Below are positions 1 through 9,672 of a stretch of 64,000 nt of DNA, piece by piece. How positions within the stretch are numbered: position 1 is the first letter of the stretch; the number at the start of each line of letters is the position of its first letter. A program made the translations under genes and the position numbers. Source of the stretch: Buttiauxella izardii (GTDB taxonomy: Bacteria; Pseudomonadota; Gammaproteobacteria; Enterobacterales; Enterobacteriaceae); assembly GCF_003601925.1 (NCBI RefSeq), contig NZ_QZWH01000031.1, positions 19,858 through 83,857 on the forward strand. Reading direction: 5' to 3'. The notes under the pieces are model-generated. The model was not told where the DNA came from. It did no database searches and saw only the letters and a list, made by a program, of their open reading frames with translations.

Positions 1-660
1 GCGAAGGCGAAACTGGCAGCGCGTGCGCCGGTTGCTGCACCGATGGCCATTAAAGCGGGGCCGCTTTTAAGCTCGGAAAAATTAATCGCCATTGGTGCGT
101 CAACCGGCGGCACCGAGGCGATTCGCCATGTGCTGCAACCGCTGCCGCTTTCCAGCCCGGCGGTGTTAATCACCCAGCATATGCCGCCAGGTTTTACGCG
201 CTCGTTTGCTGAACGCCTCAATAAACTGTGCCAGATCGCGGTGAAAGAGGCCGAAGACGGCGAACGCGTTTTGCCAGGACACGCGTATATCGCGCCGGGC
301 GATAAACATATGGAACTTGCCCGCAGCGGGGCGAACTACCAAATCAAAATTCATGACGGCCCGCCCGTGAACCGGCATCGCCCGGCGGTGGATGTGCTGT
401 TCCATTCTGTTGCGAAATTCGCCGGGCGCAATGCCGTGGGCGTGATCCTCACCGGAATGGGGAATGACGGTGCCGCCGGGATGCTGGCAATGCATAAAGC
501 CGGGGCATGGACTATCGCCCAAAACGAAGCAAGTTGTGTGGTGTTCGGCATGCCGCGCGAGGCCATTAGCAGTGGTGGCGTTAGCGAAGTGGTCGATTTA
601 AGCGAAATCAGTCAACAGATGTTGATGAAAATTAGTGCCGGACAGGCAATACGTATTTAA
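1..660 (+). CDS. cheB: CheB, chemotaxis glutamate methylesterase (C-terminal part; start lies outside the window)
   Basis: The reading frame is open from base 1, so the N-terminal receiver domain and part of the linker are missing; 219 codons remain. They form the catalytic domain that removes methyl groups from chemoreceptor glutamates and deamidates glutamines, resetting receptor sensitivity. The serine of GASTGG is encoded at 100-102, the histidine of QHMPPG at 178-180 and the aspartate of GMGNDG at 466-468. Their spacing equals the Ser164/His190/Asp286 triad of the enteric enzyme. The first window codons look like the proline/alanine-rich linker. cheY follows 17 bases after the stop, as in the enteric tar-cheRBYZ operon. 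An ATG at 43 exists but lies inside the linker and is not the start. Confidence 0.96.
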   Translation, partial: AKAKLAARAPVAAPMAIKAGPLLSSEKLIAIGASTGGTEAIRHVLQPLPLSSPAVLITQHMPPGFTRSFAERLNKLCQIAVKEAEDGERVLPGHAYIAPGDKHMELARSGANYQIKIHDGPPVNRHRPAVDVLFHSVAKFAGRNAVGVILTGMGNDGAAGMLAMHKAGAWTIAQNEASCVVFGMPREAISSGGVSEVVDLSEISQQMLMKISAGQAIRI

Positions 661-677
661 CCGAAGGAACTCTATAA

Positions 678-1067
<390 letters not shown>

Positions 1068-1077
1068 GGAGAGGCTC

Positions 1078-1722
1078 ATGCACTCATCGACAAATCCCGC
1101 GTCAGAGTTACATTCAACCGGCGATATCATCGTTCGGATAGGCAGCCTGACCCGTATGCTGCGTGACAGCCTGCGCGAGCTGGGCCTGGATCAAGCGATT
1201 GCCGAAGCGGCGGAAGCCATTCCTGACGCCCGCGACCGCCTGGACTATGTGGTGCAGATGACCGCGCAGGCCGCCGAACGCGCACTCAACTGCGTGGAGC
1301 TGGCGCAACCGCATCAGAACAAACTCGAGTCCGAGGCCAAAGCGCTGAATGGCCGCTGGGATGCCTGGTTCGAAAACCCAATCGAGCTGGCGGATGCCAA
1401 AGAACTGGTGACTGACACGCGCAGTTATCTTTCTGGCGTACCGTCACACACCAGTTTCACCAACGCCCAGCTGCTGGAAATCATGATGGCGCAGGATTTC
1501 CAGGATTTAACCGGCCAGGTCATCAAGCGCATGATGGATGTTATCCAGGAAATTGAACGCCAGTTATTGATGGTGTTAATGGAGAACATGCCGGAGCTGG
1601 ATGCAAGAGCGAAACGCCCGGCGGACAGCTTGTTAAATGGCCCACAAATGAACGCCAGTGCGGCGGGCGTGGTGGCAAGCCAGGATCAGGTTGATGATTT
1701 GCTGGATAGTTTAGGTTTTTAG
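1078..1722 (+). CDS. cheZ: CheZ, CheY-phosphate phosphatase
   Basis: This 214-residue, largely helical protein dephosphorylates CheY-P and so terminates the tumble signal. The catalytic pair Asp143 and Gln147 is present in the helix QDFQDLTGQ. The C-terminal CheY-binding peptide is intact as [12 protein letters not shown], joined by a linker of about 25 residues. The AAGGAG ribosome-binding site lies 5 bases before the ATG, and the gene starts 10 bases after the cheY stop. It is the last chemotaxis gene here. In E. coli flhB follows closely, whereas in this window about 1.2 kb of unrelated AT-rich sequence separates them. Confidence 0.97.
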   Translation: MHSSTNPASELHSTGDIIVRIGSLTRMLRDSLRELGLDQAIAEAAEAIPDARDRLDYVVQMTAQAAERALNCVELAQPHQNKLESEAKALNGRWDAWFENPIELADAKELVTDTRSYLSGVPSHTSFTNAQLLEIMMAQDFQDLTGQVIKRMMDVIQEIERQLLMVLMENMPELDARAKRPADSLLNGPQMNASAAGVVASQDQVDDLLDSLGF

Positions 1723-1808
1723 TATTTATGCGCTGTACCTGTAGTTGGATGCAGCGCGATTTTTACTTAGTTCAATCCTTCGATAATAAAACCAATAAAT
1801 GTCATATT

Positions 1809-2627
1809 TTACTCGCCGAAGTATTTATAGTGCCGGGTATTATTTTTTTTATGATTAATTATGGAAATGTCTTCACCTTGTTGACTCTTTTCAAGTAAAT
1901 GAATCAATTTCTCTATTCGCATAGTACTGATTAAGTTGCTCTCAAAATTGGTTTGTTCATAGCTCATCAAAATCTCACTGCTGTATTTTGGTAGGTTAAT
2001 TTTAAGGAATTCACACAGTTTTCCTCCTAATATTTCTACGTTTTTTCCGTAAATAGTTCTAATGATTTTAACAACAGAACCTTTTTCATTAGGATTTTTT
2101 TCTAAAACAATATCCAATCGACGGTTAATTAAATCTTGTAAATAATTTGGGGGGTGATTATTCTTTTTTCTTGAATGTCATAAATCACTGCATCCCATGT
2201 CATTAACGTAGTATGCAACAAACTATCTATGTTATGTAAAGAAATAATATCTTCTCTAAAAGCCCAGGTATCTTCTAAGCTCCATATATCGAAATCCATA
2301 CGAGAATGAGTTAACCTGAATCCCCCAAATTTATTTTCTGCAAAGCTAGAAACGTTAAGTTTTTTTAAAGTCTGATACAACGCACGATTTTGGTCAAATT
2401 TCTTTAAAGCCTTGCACAGAGTCTTCCCTTTGCTGACTGAAATAAGATCAGTAATATTTTTATCCAGAGGAAAAACTTGGGTTTTATCTGCAAGTCTTCG
2501 GGTTGGGGCGGCAAATAAAATGCGGTCATAATCGCGTTCAATTTCTTGCCTTCCACCTGCTGTTTCTGAAGGGCTTGATTCAGCATTGGCACTATTGCTG
2601 TCTTTACGCCGAGAACTGTTTAGTCAT
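1809..2627 (-). pseudogene. Frameshifted remnant of a dGTPase-like (HD-domain dNTP triphosphohydrolase) gene
   Basis: Read on the minus strand, an ATG at 2627 follows a GGAG motif and gives MTKQFSA, then stops. The next frame is open from 2623 to 2129 and contains ERDYDRILFAAPTRRLADKTQVFPL. This closely resembles the N-terminal signature of dGTP triphosphohydrolase-like proteins (D-R-I-x-F-x-x-x-x-R-R-L-x-x-K-T-Q-V-F). A third frame, 2117 to 1809, continues in a similar style after a C-run/A-run near 2140-2160 and ends in NTRHYKYFGE. At least two frameshifts are therefore needed to join about 270 codons. The expected HD metal-binding block after TQVFPL is not visible, suggesting an internal deletion. 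The block is clearly more AT-rich than its neighbours, consistent with acquired DNA. Sequencing error could explain one shift but not easily all the changes. Confidence 0.6.
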
Positions 2628-2907
2628 TGACTCCACTGCATTTTTAATCCTTTAATTGTTTATTAGTCATTCCTGATGCAAAGAAAGTAGCAGAGAGGTC
2701 TTTGGCTGAAAAGTTGATAGTTCATTGCTTTTTCAATCTTTAGGCGCGTCTCGAAAATTTTCATGTAAGTTAATGAAACTCACTACTTCGAAGATTATGT
2801 CGGATGTGAATCCATAAACAAACCCCTAAACTCCCTCGTTTTCCCCCCATTAACTTTATCCCTCTCTGGCATGCTGTGCTGGTAATTGCGGCCACGAGAT
2901 TGTTGCG

Positions 2908-4059
2908 GTGTCAGAAGAAAGCGACGACGATAAAACAGAAGCCCCCACACCCCACCGACTTGAAAAAGCACGTGAAGATGGGCAGATTCCCCGATCCCGC
3001 GAATTGACTTCACTGCTCATGCTGCTGGTGGGTATCAGCATTATCTGGCTTGGCGGTGAACCTCTGGGGCGACAACTGGCGGCCATGTTGTCGGCGGGTT
3101 TGCATTTTGACCACAGCATTATTAACGACCCGAATCTTATCGTCAGCCAAATCAGCCTGCTTATCAAACAGGCGGTCTGGGCGCTGCTGCCGCTGATTAT
3201 GGGGCTGGTGATTGTGGCGATTGCGGCACCGATGTTGCTGGGTGGCCTGTTGTTTAGCGGCAAATCAATTCAGTTCAAATTCAGCAAAATGAATCCGATT
3301 GCGGGCTTAGGAAGAATGTTTTCTGCCCAGGCCGGAGCCGAGTTACTCAAAGCCTTCCTGAAAGCGATTCTGGTGGGCAGCGTGACCGTTTGGTATCTGC
3401 TGCACAAATGGCCGGAAATGATGCGCCTGATGAGCGAACCGCCGCTGGCGGCATTGGGACACGCGCTCAATATGGTGGCCGTCTGCGGTTTGTTGATTGT
3501 TCTGGGTCTGACGCCGATGGTCGGTTTTGACGTGTTCTTCCAGATTTTCAGCAACCTGAAAAAATTGCGCATGAGCCGCCAGGATATTCGCGACGAATTC
3601 AAGCAGCAAGAAGGCGACCCGCACGTAAAAGGCCGTATTCGCCAGCAACAGCGCGCTGCCGCTCGCCGCCGCATGATGACCGACGTGCCCAAAGCCGATG
3701 TGATTGTCACCAACCCGACGCACTATTCCGTGGCGTTGCAGTATGACGAAAACAAAATGAGCGCGCCAAAAGTGCTGGCGAAAGGGGCGGGGCTGGTGGC
3801 ATTGCGCATTCGTGAGATTGGCAATGAGCACCGCATTCCGATGCTGGAAGCGCCGCCGCTGGCGCGTGCGCTCTATCGCCATGCCGAAATCGGCCAACAA
3901 ATTCCTGGGCAACTTTACTCCGCCGTAGCCGAAGTGCTGGCGTGGGTCTGGCAACTGCGTCGCTGGCGCGTGGCTGGCGGCCTGATTCCGAAAAAACCTG
4001 AAAATCTTCCAGTACCAGAAGCGCTGGACTTTGCAAACGAGAAGGACTCCGATGGCTAA
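2908..4059 (+). CDS. flhB: FlhB, flagellar type III export substrate-specificity switch
   Basis: A 383-residue inner-membrane export-gate protein starting with GTG at 2908 (MSEESDDDKTEAPTPHR), as in E. coli. The N-terminal half carries the hydrophobic membrane segments; the C-terminal half is the cytoplasmic FlhBC domain. The self-cleavage motif NPTH is present with Asn at codon 269, the position known from Salmonella. Cleavage there switches export from rod/hook to filament proteins. The C-terminal tail is charged and ends in DFANEKDSDG. Its last 8 bases overlap the start of flhA. No clear FlhDC box was recognised upstream. Confidence 0.97.
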   Translation: MSEESDDDKTEAPTPHRLEKAREDGQIPRSRELTSLLMLLVGISIIWLGGEPLGRQLAAMLSAGLHFDHSIINDPNLIVSQISLLIKQAVWALLPLIMGLVIVAIAAPMLLGGLLFSGKSIQFKFSKMNPIAGLGRMFSAQAGAELLKAFLKAILVGSVTVWYLLHKWPEMMRLMSEPPLAALGHALNMVAVCGLLIVLGLTPMVGFDVFFQIFSNLKKLRMSRQDIRDEFKQQEGDPHVKGRIRQQQRAAARRRMMTDVPKADVIVTNPTHYSVALQYDENKMSAPKVLAKGAGLVALRIREIGNEHRIPMLEAPPLARALYRHAEIGQQIPGQLYSAVAEVLAWVWQLRRWRVAGGLIPKKPENLPVPEALDFANEKDSDG

Positions 4060-6133
4060 TTTGCTCGCAACACTGCGTCTGCCCGCCAGTATGAAATCCG
4101 GGCAATGGCAGATTCTTGCCGGACCGGTGCTCATCTTGATGATTTTGTCGATGATGGTGCTTCCGCTGCCCGCGTTTGTACTGGATTTACTGTTCACCTT
4201 TAACATTGCGTTGTCGATTATGGTGCTGCTGGTGGCGATGTTCACCCAGCGCACGCTCGAGTTTGCCGCATTCCCAACCATTTTGCTGTTCACCACGTTG
4301 CTGCGCCTGGCGCTGAACGTGGCATCCACGCGTATCATTTTGATGGAAGGCCACACCGGCGGCGCGGCGGCAGGTAAAGTGGTCGAAGCCTTCGGTCACT
4401 TCCTCGTCGGCGGCAATTTCGCCATCGGTATCGTGGTGTTTATCATCCTCGTCATCATCAACTTTATGGTTATCACCAAAGGTGCCGGGCGTATCGCCGA
4501 AGTGGGCGCGCGCTTTGTGCTGGATGGGATGCCGGGCAAACAGATGGCGATTGATGCCGATTTGAACGCCGGGCTGATTGGTGAAGAAGAAGCGAAAAAA
4601 CGCCGTTCGGAAGTGACGCAGGAAGCGGATTTTTACGGTTCGATGGACGGTGCCAGTAAGTTCGTGCGCGGCGATGCCGTCGCGGGCTTGTTGATCATGG
4701 CGATCAACGTCATCGGCGGTTTATTAGTTGGTGTGCTCCAGCATGATATGGCGGTGGGCGCAGCGGCTGAAACGTACACGCTGTTGACTATCGGTGATGG
4801 CCTGGTAGCACAGATCCCGGCGCTGGTTATCTCCACGGCGGCGGGGGTTATCGTCACCCGCGTGGCGACTGACCAGGACGTGGGCGAACAGATGGTGACC
4901 CAACTGTTCAACAACCCGCGCGTGATGCTGCTCAGTGCGGGCGTTTTGGGCTTGCTCGGCATGGTGCCGGGAATGCCGAACTTTGTGTTCCTGCTGTTTA
5001 CCGTCGCACTGCTGGCGCTGGCCTGGTGGATGCGCGGTCGTCAGATGGCGGAACCTGTGGCGCCGGCGGCACCCGCCAAACCACAGGAAAACCCGCAGGC
5101 GGTGGAAGCCACCTGGAATGACGTTCAGCTCGAAGACTCACTGGGAATGGAAGTCGGCTATCGCCTGATTCCGATGGTCGATTTCCAGCAAGATGGCGAG
5201 CTGCTCGGGCGTATTCGCAGTATCCGCAAGAAGTTCGCCCAGGATATGGGGTTCTTGCCGCCAGTGGTACACATTCGCGACAACATGGATTTGCCGCCAG
5301 CGCGTTATCGCATTCTGATGAAAGGCGTGGAAATTGGCAGCGGTGACGCTTACCCAGGCCGCTGGCTGGCGATTAACCCCGGCACTGCCGCAGGGACGTT
5401 GCCGGGCGAAGCGACCATCGATCCGGCGTTTGGCCTTGCTGCCACCTGGATTGAAAGCGCGTTAAAAGAACAGGCACAAATTCAGGGCTTTACGGTGGTG
5501 GAAGCCAGTACCGTGGTTGCGACGCATCTCAACCATCTGATTGGCCAGTTTGCGCCGGAACTGTTTGGACGCCAGGAAGCGCAGCAGTTGCTTGACCGCG
5601 TGACGCAAGAAATGCCGAAGCTGACGGAAGATTTAGTGCCGGGCGTCGTCACGCTGACCACGCTGCATAAAGTGCTGCAAAACCTGCTGGCCGAGAAAGT
5701 GCCAATTCGCGATATGCGCACTATTTTAGAAACTCTCGCGGAACATGCGCCGATTCAAAACGATCCTCATGAATTAACCGCCGTGGTTCGCGTCGCGTTG
5801 GGGCGCGCGATTACACAGCAATGGTTCCCGGGTAGCGGCGAAGTGCAGGTAATTGGACTCGATGCCGCACTCGAACGCCTGCTGTTACAGGCATTGCAGG
5901 GCGGCGGAGGGCTTGAGCCGGGGCTTGCTGACCGTTTGCTGGAGCAGGCAACGGAAGCTCTGAAACGCCAGGAGATGCTCGGCGCGCCGCCAGTGTTGCT
6001 GGTCAACCACGCATTGCGTCCGCTACTGGCGCGTTTCTTACGCCGCAGTTTGCCGCAGTTAATGGTGCTTTCAAGCCTTGAGCTTTCTGAGAACCGCAAC
6101 ATCCGCATGACTGCGACTATTGGAGCGAAGTAA
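4052..6133 (+). CDS. flhA: FlhA, flagellar type III export gate protein
   Basis: With the ATG at 4052 (MANLLATLRLPAS) the protein has 693 residues, about the usual enteric 692. An in-frame upstream start at 4031 would add only MQTRRTP inside flhB and is rejected; GAGAAGGA precedes the chosen ATG. The N-terminal half is hydrophobic and holds the conserved FHIPEP-family blocks (LLRLALNVASTRIIL and the loop GRIAEVGARFVLDGMPGKQMAIDADLNAG). From about residue 350 it becomes the cytoplasmic nonameric-ring domain that docks chaperone-substrate complexes. It is translationally coupled to flhB upstream and flhE downstream. Confidence 0.98.
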   Translation: MANLLATLRLPASMKSGQWQILAGPVLILMILSMMVLPLPAFVLDLLFTFNIALSIMVLLVAMFTQRTLEFAAFPTILLFTTLLRLALNVASTRIILMEGHTGGAAAGKVVEAFGHFLVGGNFAIGIVVFIILVIINFMVITKGAGRIAEVGARFVLDGMPGKQMAIDADLNAGLIGEEEAKKRRSEVTQEADFYGSMDGASKFVRGDAVAGLLIMAINVIGGLLVGVLQHDMAVGAAAETYTLLTIGDGLVAQIPALVISTAAGVIVTRVATDQDVGEQMVTQLFNNPRVMLLSAGVLGLLGMVPGMPNFVFLLFTVALLALAWWMRGRQMAEPVAPAAPAKPQENPQAVEATWNDVQLEDSLGMEVGYRLIPMVDFQQDGELLGRIRSIRKKFAQDMGFLPPVVHIRDNMDLPPARYRILMKGVEIGSGDAYPGRWLAINPGTAAGTLPGEATIDPAFGLAATWIESALKEQAQIQGFTVVEASTVVATHLNHLIGQFAPELFGRQEAQQLLDRVTQEMPKLTEDLVPGVVTLTTLHKVLQNLLAEKVPIRDMRTILETLAEHAPIQNDPHELTAVVRVALGRAITQQWFPGSGEVQVIGLDAALERLLLQALQGGGGLEPGLADRLLEQATEALKRQEMLGAPPVLLVNHALRPLLARFLRRSLPQLMVLSSLELSENRNIRMTATIGAK

Positions 6134-6525
6134 TGAATCGCTTATTTATGCTGATGTTATTGCCTTTTGTGACGCACGCCAGCGGTGAGGGCGCGTGGCA
6201 AGCGAGTGGTGTGGGCGCAACGCTCAGCCATCGCGGTGAAGCGGTTTCTTCGCGGGTGTTGGCACCGTCGCAACCGGTCAGCGGTGTGATGACAATGGTC
6301 GCCTGGCGCTATGAATTGATTGGCCCGACGCCAGCCGGGTTAAACGTCCGGCTGTGTTCGGTGACGCGCTGTGTGGAAATAGAAGGGCAGAGTGGGACGA
6401 CGCGCGGTTTAACCAATGTGGCGGCCAACGAACCACTGCGTTTTGTCTGGCAAGTTCCCGGCGGCGGGGCGTTGTTCCCGGCGCTAAAAGTCCGTAGCAA
6501 TCAGGTCATTGTGAATTATAAATGA
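6133..6525 (+). CDS. flhE: FlhE, periplasmic flagellar accessory protein
   Basis: A 130-residue protein, identical in length to E. coli FlhE. It has a typical signal peptide (MNRLFMLMLLPFVTHASG) and no later membrane segment, so it is periplasmic. FlhE is linked to the flagellar export apparatus, where it limits proton leak through the export gate. Two cysteines (LCSVTRC) could form a disulfide. Its ATG overlaps the flhA stop in a TAATG arrangement, showing coupling. A strong hairpin-T-run terminator follows 5 bases after the stop, so flhBAE ends here. Confidence 0.95.
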   Translation: MNRLFMLMLLPFVTHASGEGAWQASGVGATLSHRGEAVSSRVLAPSQPVSGVMTMVAWRYELIGPTPAGLNVRLCSVTRCVEIEGQSGTTRGLTNVAANEPLRFVWQVPGGGALFPALKVRSNQVIVNYK

Positions 6526-6530
6526 CCCTT

Positions 6531-6559
6531 AAAGCCGCATGACTGATGCGGCTTTTTCC
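6531..6559 (+). terminator. Rho-independent terminator of flhBAE
   Basis: A perfect 10-bp stem (AAAGCCGCAT / ATGCGGCTTT) with a 5-base loop, followed by a T-rich run, immediately after flhE. Confidence 0.9.
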
Positions 6560-6588
6560 CTTCCAGATCTCATTTTCAATCCCTGCTT

Positions 6589-6617
6589 TTGATAAAAACG
6601 AACCCTTGTTTTATAAA
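6589..6617 (+). promoter_or_regulatory. Predicted sigma-70 promoter with overlapping inverted repeat, upstream of the rhiT-like gene
   Basis: TTGATA at 6589-6594 and TATAAA at 6612-6617 are separated by exactly 17 bases, a near-consensus sigma-70 promoter. The same stretch holds an imperfect inverted repeat (ATAAAAAC at 6592-6599 against GTTTTAT at 6609-6615) lying across the promoter, a natural place for an operator. It resembles but does not clearly match the A/T-rich KdgR-type operators of pectin genes. The predicted start near 6624 would leave a leader of about 170 bases before the coding region. Promoter strength is read from sequence; regulator identity is a guess. Confidence 0.55.
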
Positions 6618-6794
6618 TCGGTGACACCCGTGCCGGGACTCTTTGTAATTTTGCCAACATTCGCCCGTCCGTGGCAAAAATGGAAAGGTAACATCAGCCC
6701 CGTCCTTCTACCTTAACGTTGTAAGGTTCCTCGCAGGCCCGATACGCACGGGACGTGCAATCTCCAATAACAAAAGCAACGGGGTTTGACGGCA

Positions 6795-8384
6795 ATGAAA
6801 ACACGTAAGATTGGACTGGCAAATTATCTTGCCTATGGCTCAGGTGATTTCCTCGGAGCGGGAACCACGGCATTAACTGCCGCCTGGCTACTCTATTTTT
6901 ATACTACCTTCTGTGGACTCACACCGATTGAAGCAACCTTCATTTTTGCCATGGCAAGGGTGCTGGATGCTGTGGTTAGCCCGTTGATGGGCTTCCTGAC
7001 TGATAACTTCGGTTCGACCTGGCTTGGCAAACGCTTTGGTCGCCGTAAGTTCTTTATTTTGCTAGGTATTCCTTTGGTCTTCAGCTACAGCTTTATGTGG
7101 GTTGGAGAGATGAGTTACTGGTATTACCTGGTGACGTATCTAATTTTTGACGTGGTCTACACCATGATTCTGGTGCCGTATGAAACACTGGTTCCAGAAA
7201 TGACCGATGACTTTAAACAGAAAACCAAGTTCTCTGGCGCACGTATTTCGATGGCGCAGCTTTCGGCGATTCTGGCCGCGTTCTTGCCGGGCATTCTGCT
7301 AAACCACTTCGGTAAAGACAACGCGATTTCCTTCTTCTACTCAAGCCTGGTCTTCGCCACGATATGCGCCATTGTGCTGACGTTTGTCTGGTTCTTTACC
7401 TGGGAACGCCCACGTTCAGAATGGACAGAAGCCGCATTACGTGCCGAAGAAGAGAAGAAAACGCTGACCTTCGCACAAAGCATGAAGCGCCTGAATGTTG
7501 AGCTGACTTCCACGCTGCGGGTGAAAATTTTCCGCCAGCATCTGGGCATGTATCTGGGCGGTTATATTGCGCAAGACGTGTTCAACGCCGTGTTTACTTA
7601 TTACGTGGTGTTTGTGCTGATGCAAAGTGCGTCGATGGCGTCCAGCCTGCTCGGCACGATGGCGATTCTGCAATTCATCGCGGTGATCGGCATGATCCCG
7701 CTGTGTATTAAATATGGCCCGGCTCCGTCTTATCGCATGGTGGTGGTGCTGTTTGGCCTGAGCTCTGTTTCCTACGCGGTGCTTTACTACGCGGGATTAA
7801 GCGATGTGTTCTCGCTGCTGATGCTGGTTTCTGCCATCGCCGGTCTGGGTCGTGGCGGTATCAACTATGTGCCGTGGAACACTTACACCTACATTGCGGA
7901 CGTGGATGAAGTGATTACCGGGCAGCGCCGTGAAGGGATCTTTGCCGGGATTATGACGCTGACGCGCAAAGCCTCACAGGCCGGTGCGGTGATGTTAGTG
8001 GGTATCGTGATGCAGCTTTCCGGCTTTGTTTCCGGCCAGAGCGTGCAACCGCCAGCGGTCAGCCACACCATTCTGATGATTCTGAGCTTTGGCACTGTCG
8101 CGGTATTGGCGTGCGGTTTCTTAGTCTCCCTGCGCTTTAAGCTGAATCTGCAAACTCACAGCGTGTTACGTGAAGAAACCGCGAAGATGCGTGCGGCGGG
8201 CCGTCCGGTTCCTGAAGCGACCACGCCAGAAGCTCGCGCCACTGTCGAATTGCTGGCGGGAATGCCGTACGACACGCTGTGGGGCAACAACAATATTGGT
8301 TATCTCAATCGTAATAAGCCTGCCGCTCCATCATTAAAACAGGCTGCTGCAATGAATTCGAATACATCACAGAGGTTAAGCTAA
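6795..8384 (+). CDS. rhiT: GPH-family sugar symporter, probable rhamnogalacturonide transporter (RhiT-like)
   Basis: A 529-residue, strongly hydrophobic protein of the glycoside-pentoside-hexuronide:cation symporter family within the major facilitator superfamily. It shows the N-terminal block GSGDFLGAG, the loop DxxxSPLMGFLTDNFGSTWLGKRFGRR and RGGINYVPWNTY in the second half. The ATG at 6795 is preferred over a TTG at 6786. The gene is coupled by TAATG to a GH105 unsaturated-rhamnogalacturonyl hydrolase. That is the arrangement of the Dickeya rhiTN operon, so uptake of unsaturated rhamnogalacturonan disaccharides is inferred. The C-terminal tail of about 60 residues is hydrophilic. Other oligogalacturonide or glycoside substrates cannot be excluded. 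Confidence 0.75.
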   Translation: MKTRKIGLANYLAYGSGDFLGAGTTALTAAWLLYFYTTFCGLTPIEATFIFAMARVLDAVVSPLMGFLTDNFGSTWLGKRFGRRKFFILLGIPLVFSYSFMWVGEMSYWYYLVTYLIFDVVYTMILVPYETLVPEMTDDFKQKTKFSGARISMAQLSAILAAFLPGILLNHFGKDNAISFFYSSLVFATICAIVLTFVWFFTWERPRSEWTEAALRAEEEKKTLTFAQSMKRLNVELTSTLRVKIFRQHLGMYLGGYIAQDVFNAVFTYYVVFVLMQSASMASSLLGTMAILQFIAVIGMIPLCIKYGPAPSYRMVVVLFGLSSVSYAVLYYAGLSDVFSLLMLVSAIAGLGRGGINYVPWNTYTYIADVDEVITGQRREGIFAGIMTLTRKASQAGAVMLVGIVMQLSGFVSGQSVQPPAVSHTILMILSFGTVAVLACGFLVSLRFKLNLQTHSVLREETAKMRAAGRPVPEATTPEARATVELLAGMPYDTLWGNNNIGYLNRNKPAAPSLKQAAAMNSNTSQRLS

Positions 8385-9523
8385 TGATTATCTATCCCGT
8401 CAAACACAGCCCTTTACTGTGCCAGCCGGAGCATTTTATTGCCCGGGATGAGTTGAAATCCCTGATCCACAAGGTGACGGACAACCTGATTAACATTAAG
8501 GATGAAACGGGCCAATTTTTGCTGCGACTGGATGACGGACGAGTCATTGATACCAAAGGTTGGGCAGGCTGGGAGTGGACGCACGGCGTCGGTTTGTACG
8601 GTATGTATCAGTATTATCGCCAGACCGGTGATAAGAAGATGTGTGAGATTATTGATAGCTGGTTTGCCGACCGTTTTGCCGAAGGCGCGACCACCAAAAA
8701 CGTCAATACCATGGCGCCGTTCCTGACGCTGGCTTATCGCTACGAAGAAACGCACGCCCCGTCGTATTTGCCGTGGCTCGAAAGCTGGGCGGAGTGGGCG
8801 ATGTATGAGATGCCGCGCACCGAACACGGCGGTATGCAGCATGTCACGCTCGCGGAAGAAAACCATCAGCAAATGTGGGACGACACGCTGATGATGACGG
8901 TATTGCCGCTGGCGAAAATCGGCAAATTGCTGGGCCGCCCGGAGTATGTGGAAGAGGCGACATACCAGTTCTTGCTGCATGTGCAGAATTTAATGGATCG
9001 GGAAAGCGGGCTGTGGTTCCACGGCTGGAATTACGAAGGTAATCATAACTTTGCCAAAGCGCGTTGGGCGCGGGGTAATAGCTGGCTGACAATCGTCATT
9101 CCAGATTTCCTCGAACTGGTGGATTTGCCGGAGAACAATGCGGTGCGCCGTTACCTGGTGCAAGTGCTGGAAAACCAGGTCGCTGCGCTGGCGAAATGCC
9201 AGGACGACAGCGGTCTTTGGCACACGCTGCTCGACGATCCGCATTCGTATCTGGAAGCATCCGCCACGGCGGGATTTGCTTACGGCATTCTGAAAGGTAT
9301 TCGTAAACGCTACATTGGTAAGCAATACACAGAAGTTGCCGAGAAAGCCATGAAAGGGATTGTGAAAAACATCTCCCCGGAAGGTGAGCTGTTGCAGGTT
9401 TCGTTCGGTACAGGAATGGGTAGCAACCTGGAGTTTTATCGCCAGATCCCGCTGACATCCATGCCTTACGGCCAGGCGATGGCGATTCTGTGCCTCGGCG
9501 AGTATTTGCGTATTTATCTATAA
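8384..9523 (+). CDS. rhiN: GH105 unsaturated rhamnogalacturonyl hydrolase (RhiN/YteR-like)
   Basis: A 379-residue cytoplasmic protein with no signal peptide. It fits the alpha/alpha-barrel glycoside hydrolase family 105, which hydrates the double bond of the 4,5-unsaturated uronic acid left by lyases and so releases rhamnose from the disaccharide. The acid/base aspartate is expected in WDDTLMM (residues 165-171), and the family block ARWARGNSW follows at about residue 226. Other barrel signatures are GWEWTHGVGLYG and DDPHSYLEASATAGFAYG. The start overlaps the transporter stop, and a terminator follows 20 bases after its own stop, giving a two-gene catabolic operon. No rhamnogalacturonan lyase or KdgR gene is in the window, so the cell must obtain the disaccharides from elsewhere. 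Confidence 0.82.
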   Translation: MIIYPVKHSPLLCQPEHFIARDELKSLIHKVTDNLINIKDETGQFLLRLDDGRVIDTKGWAGWEWTHGVGLYGMYQYYRQTGDKKMCEIIDSWFADRFAEGATTKNVNTMAPFLTLAYRYEETHAPSYLPWLESWAEWAMYEMPRTEHGGMQHVTLAEENHQQMWDDTLMMTVLPLAKIGKLLGRPEYVEEATYQFLLHVQNLMDRESGLWFHGWNYEGNHNFAKARWARGNSWLTIVIPDFLELVDLPENNAVRRYLVQVLENQVAALAKCQDDSGLWHTLLDDPHSYLEASATAGFAYGILKGIRKRYIGKQYTEVAEKAMKGIVKNISPEGELLQVSFGTGMGSNLEFYRQIPLTSMPYGQAMAILCLGEYLRIYL

Positions 9524-9544
9524 GCACTTTTTTAATCACAAAAG

Positions 9545-9572
9545 GCCTGTCGAATCAGACAGGCTTCTTTTT
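9545..9572 (+). terminator. Rho-independent terminator of the rhiT-rhiN pair
   Basis: A 7-bp GC-rich stem (GCCTGTC / GACAGGC) with a 6-base loop is followed by a T-rich run. Confidence 0.88.
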
Positions 9573-9672
9573 CTTGAATGGTTCCCAAAAAATAAGAAAT
9601 TAAATAAGGAGTATTCAAGGGCACAATTCATTATGCTCCGCGCTGTTGCTTTCCCCCCACCAGGATCACCCT

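Noticed and set aside
2601..2640. Possible insertion-sequence end near the cheZ-flhB insertion
   Set aside because: No inverted repeats, target duplication or transposase fragment could be seen at either edge.
3343..4356. A 337-codon minus-strand open frame opposite flhB and flhA
   Set aside because: It spans two conserved genes on the other strand and has a low-complexity His/Gln/Arg composition typical of antisense shadows.
9646..9672. Earlier TTG start for the LpxA-like gene
   Set aside because: It has no clear ribosome-binding site and would add residues absent from LpxA; the TTG at 9673 has AGGA at proper spacing.
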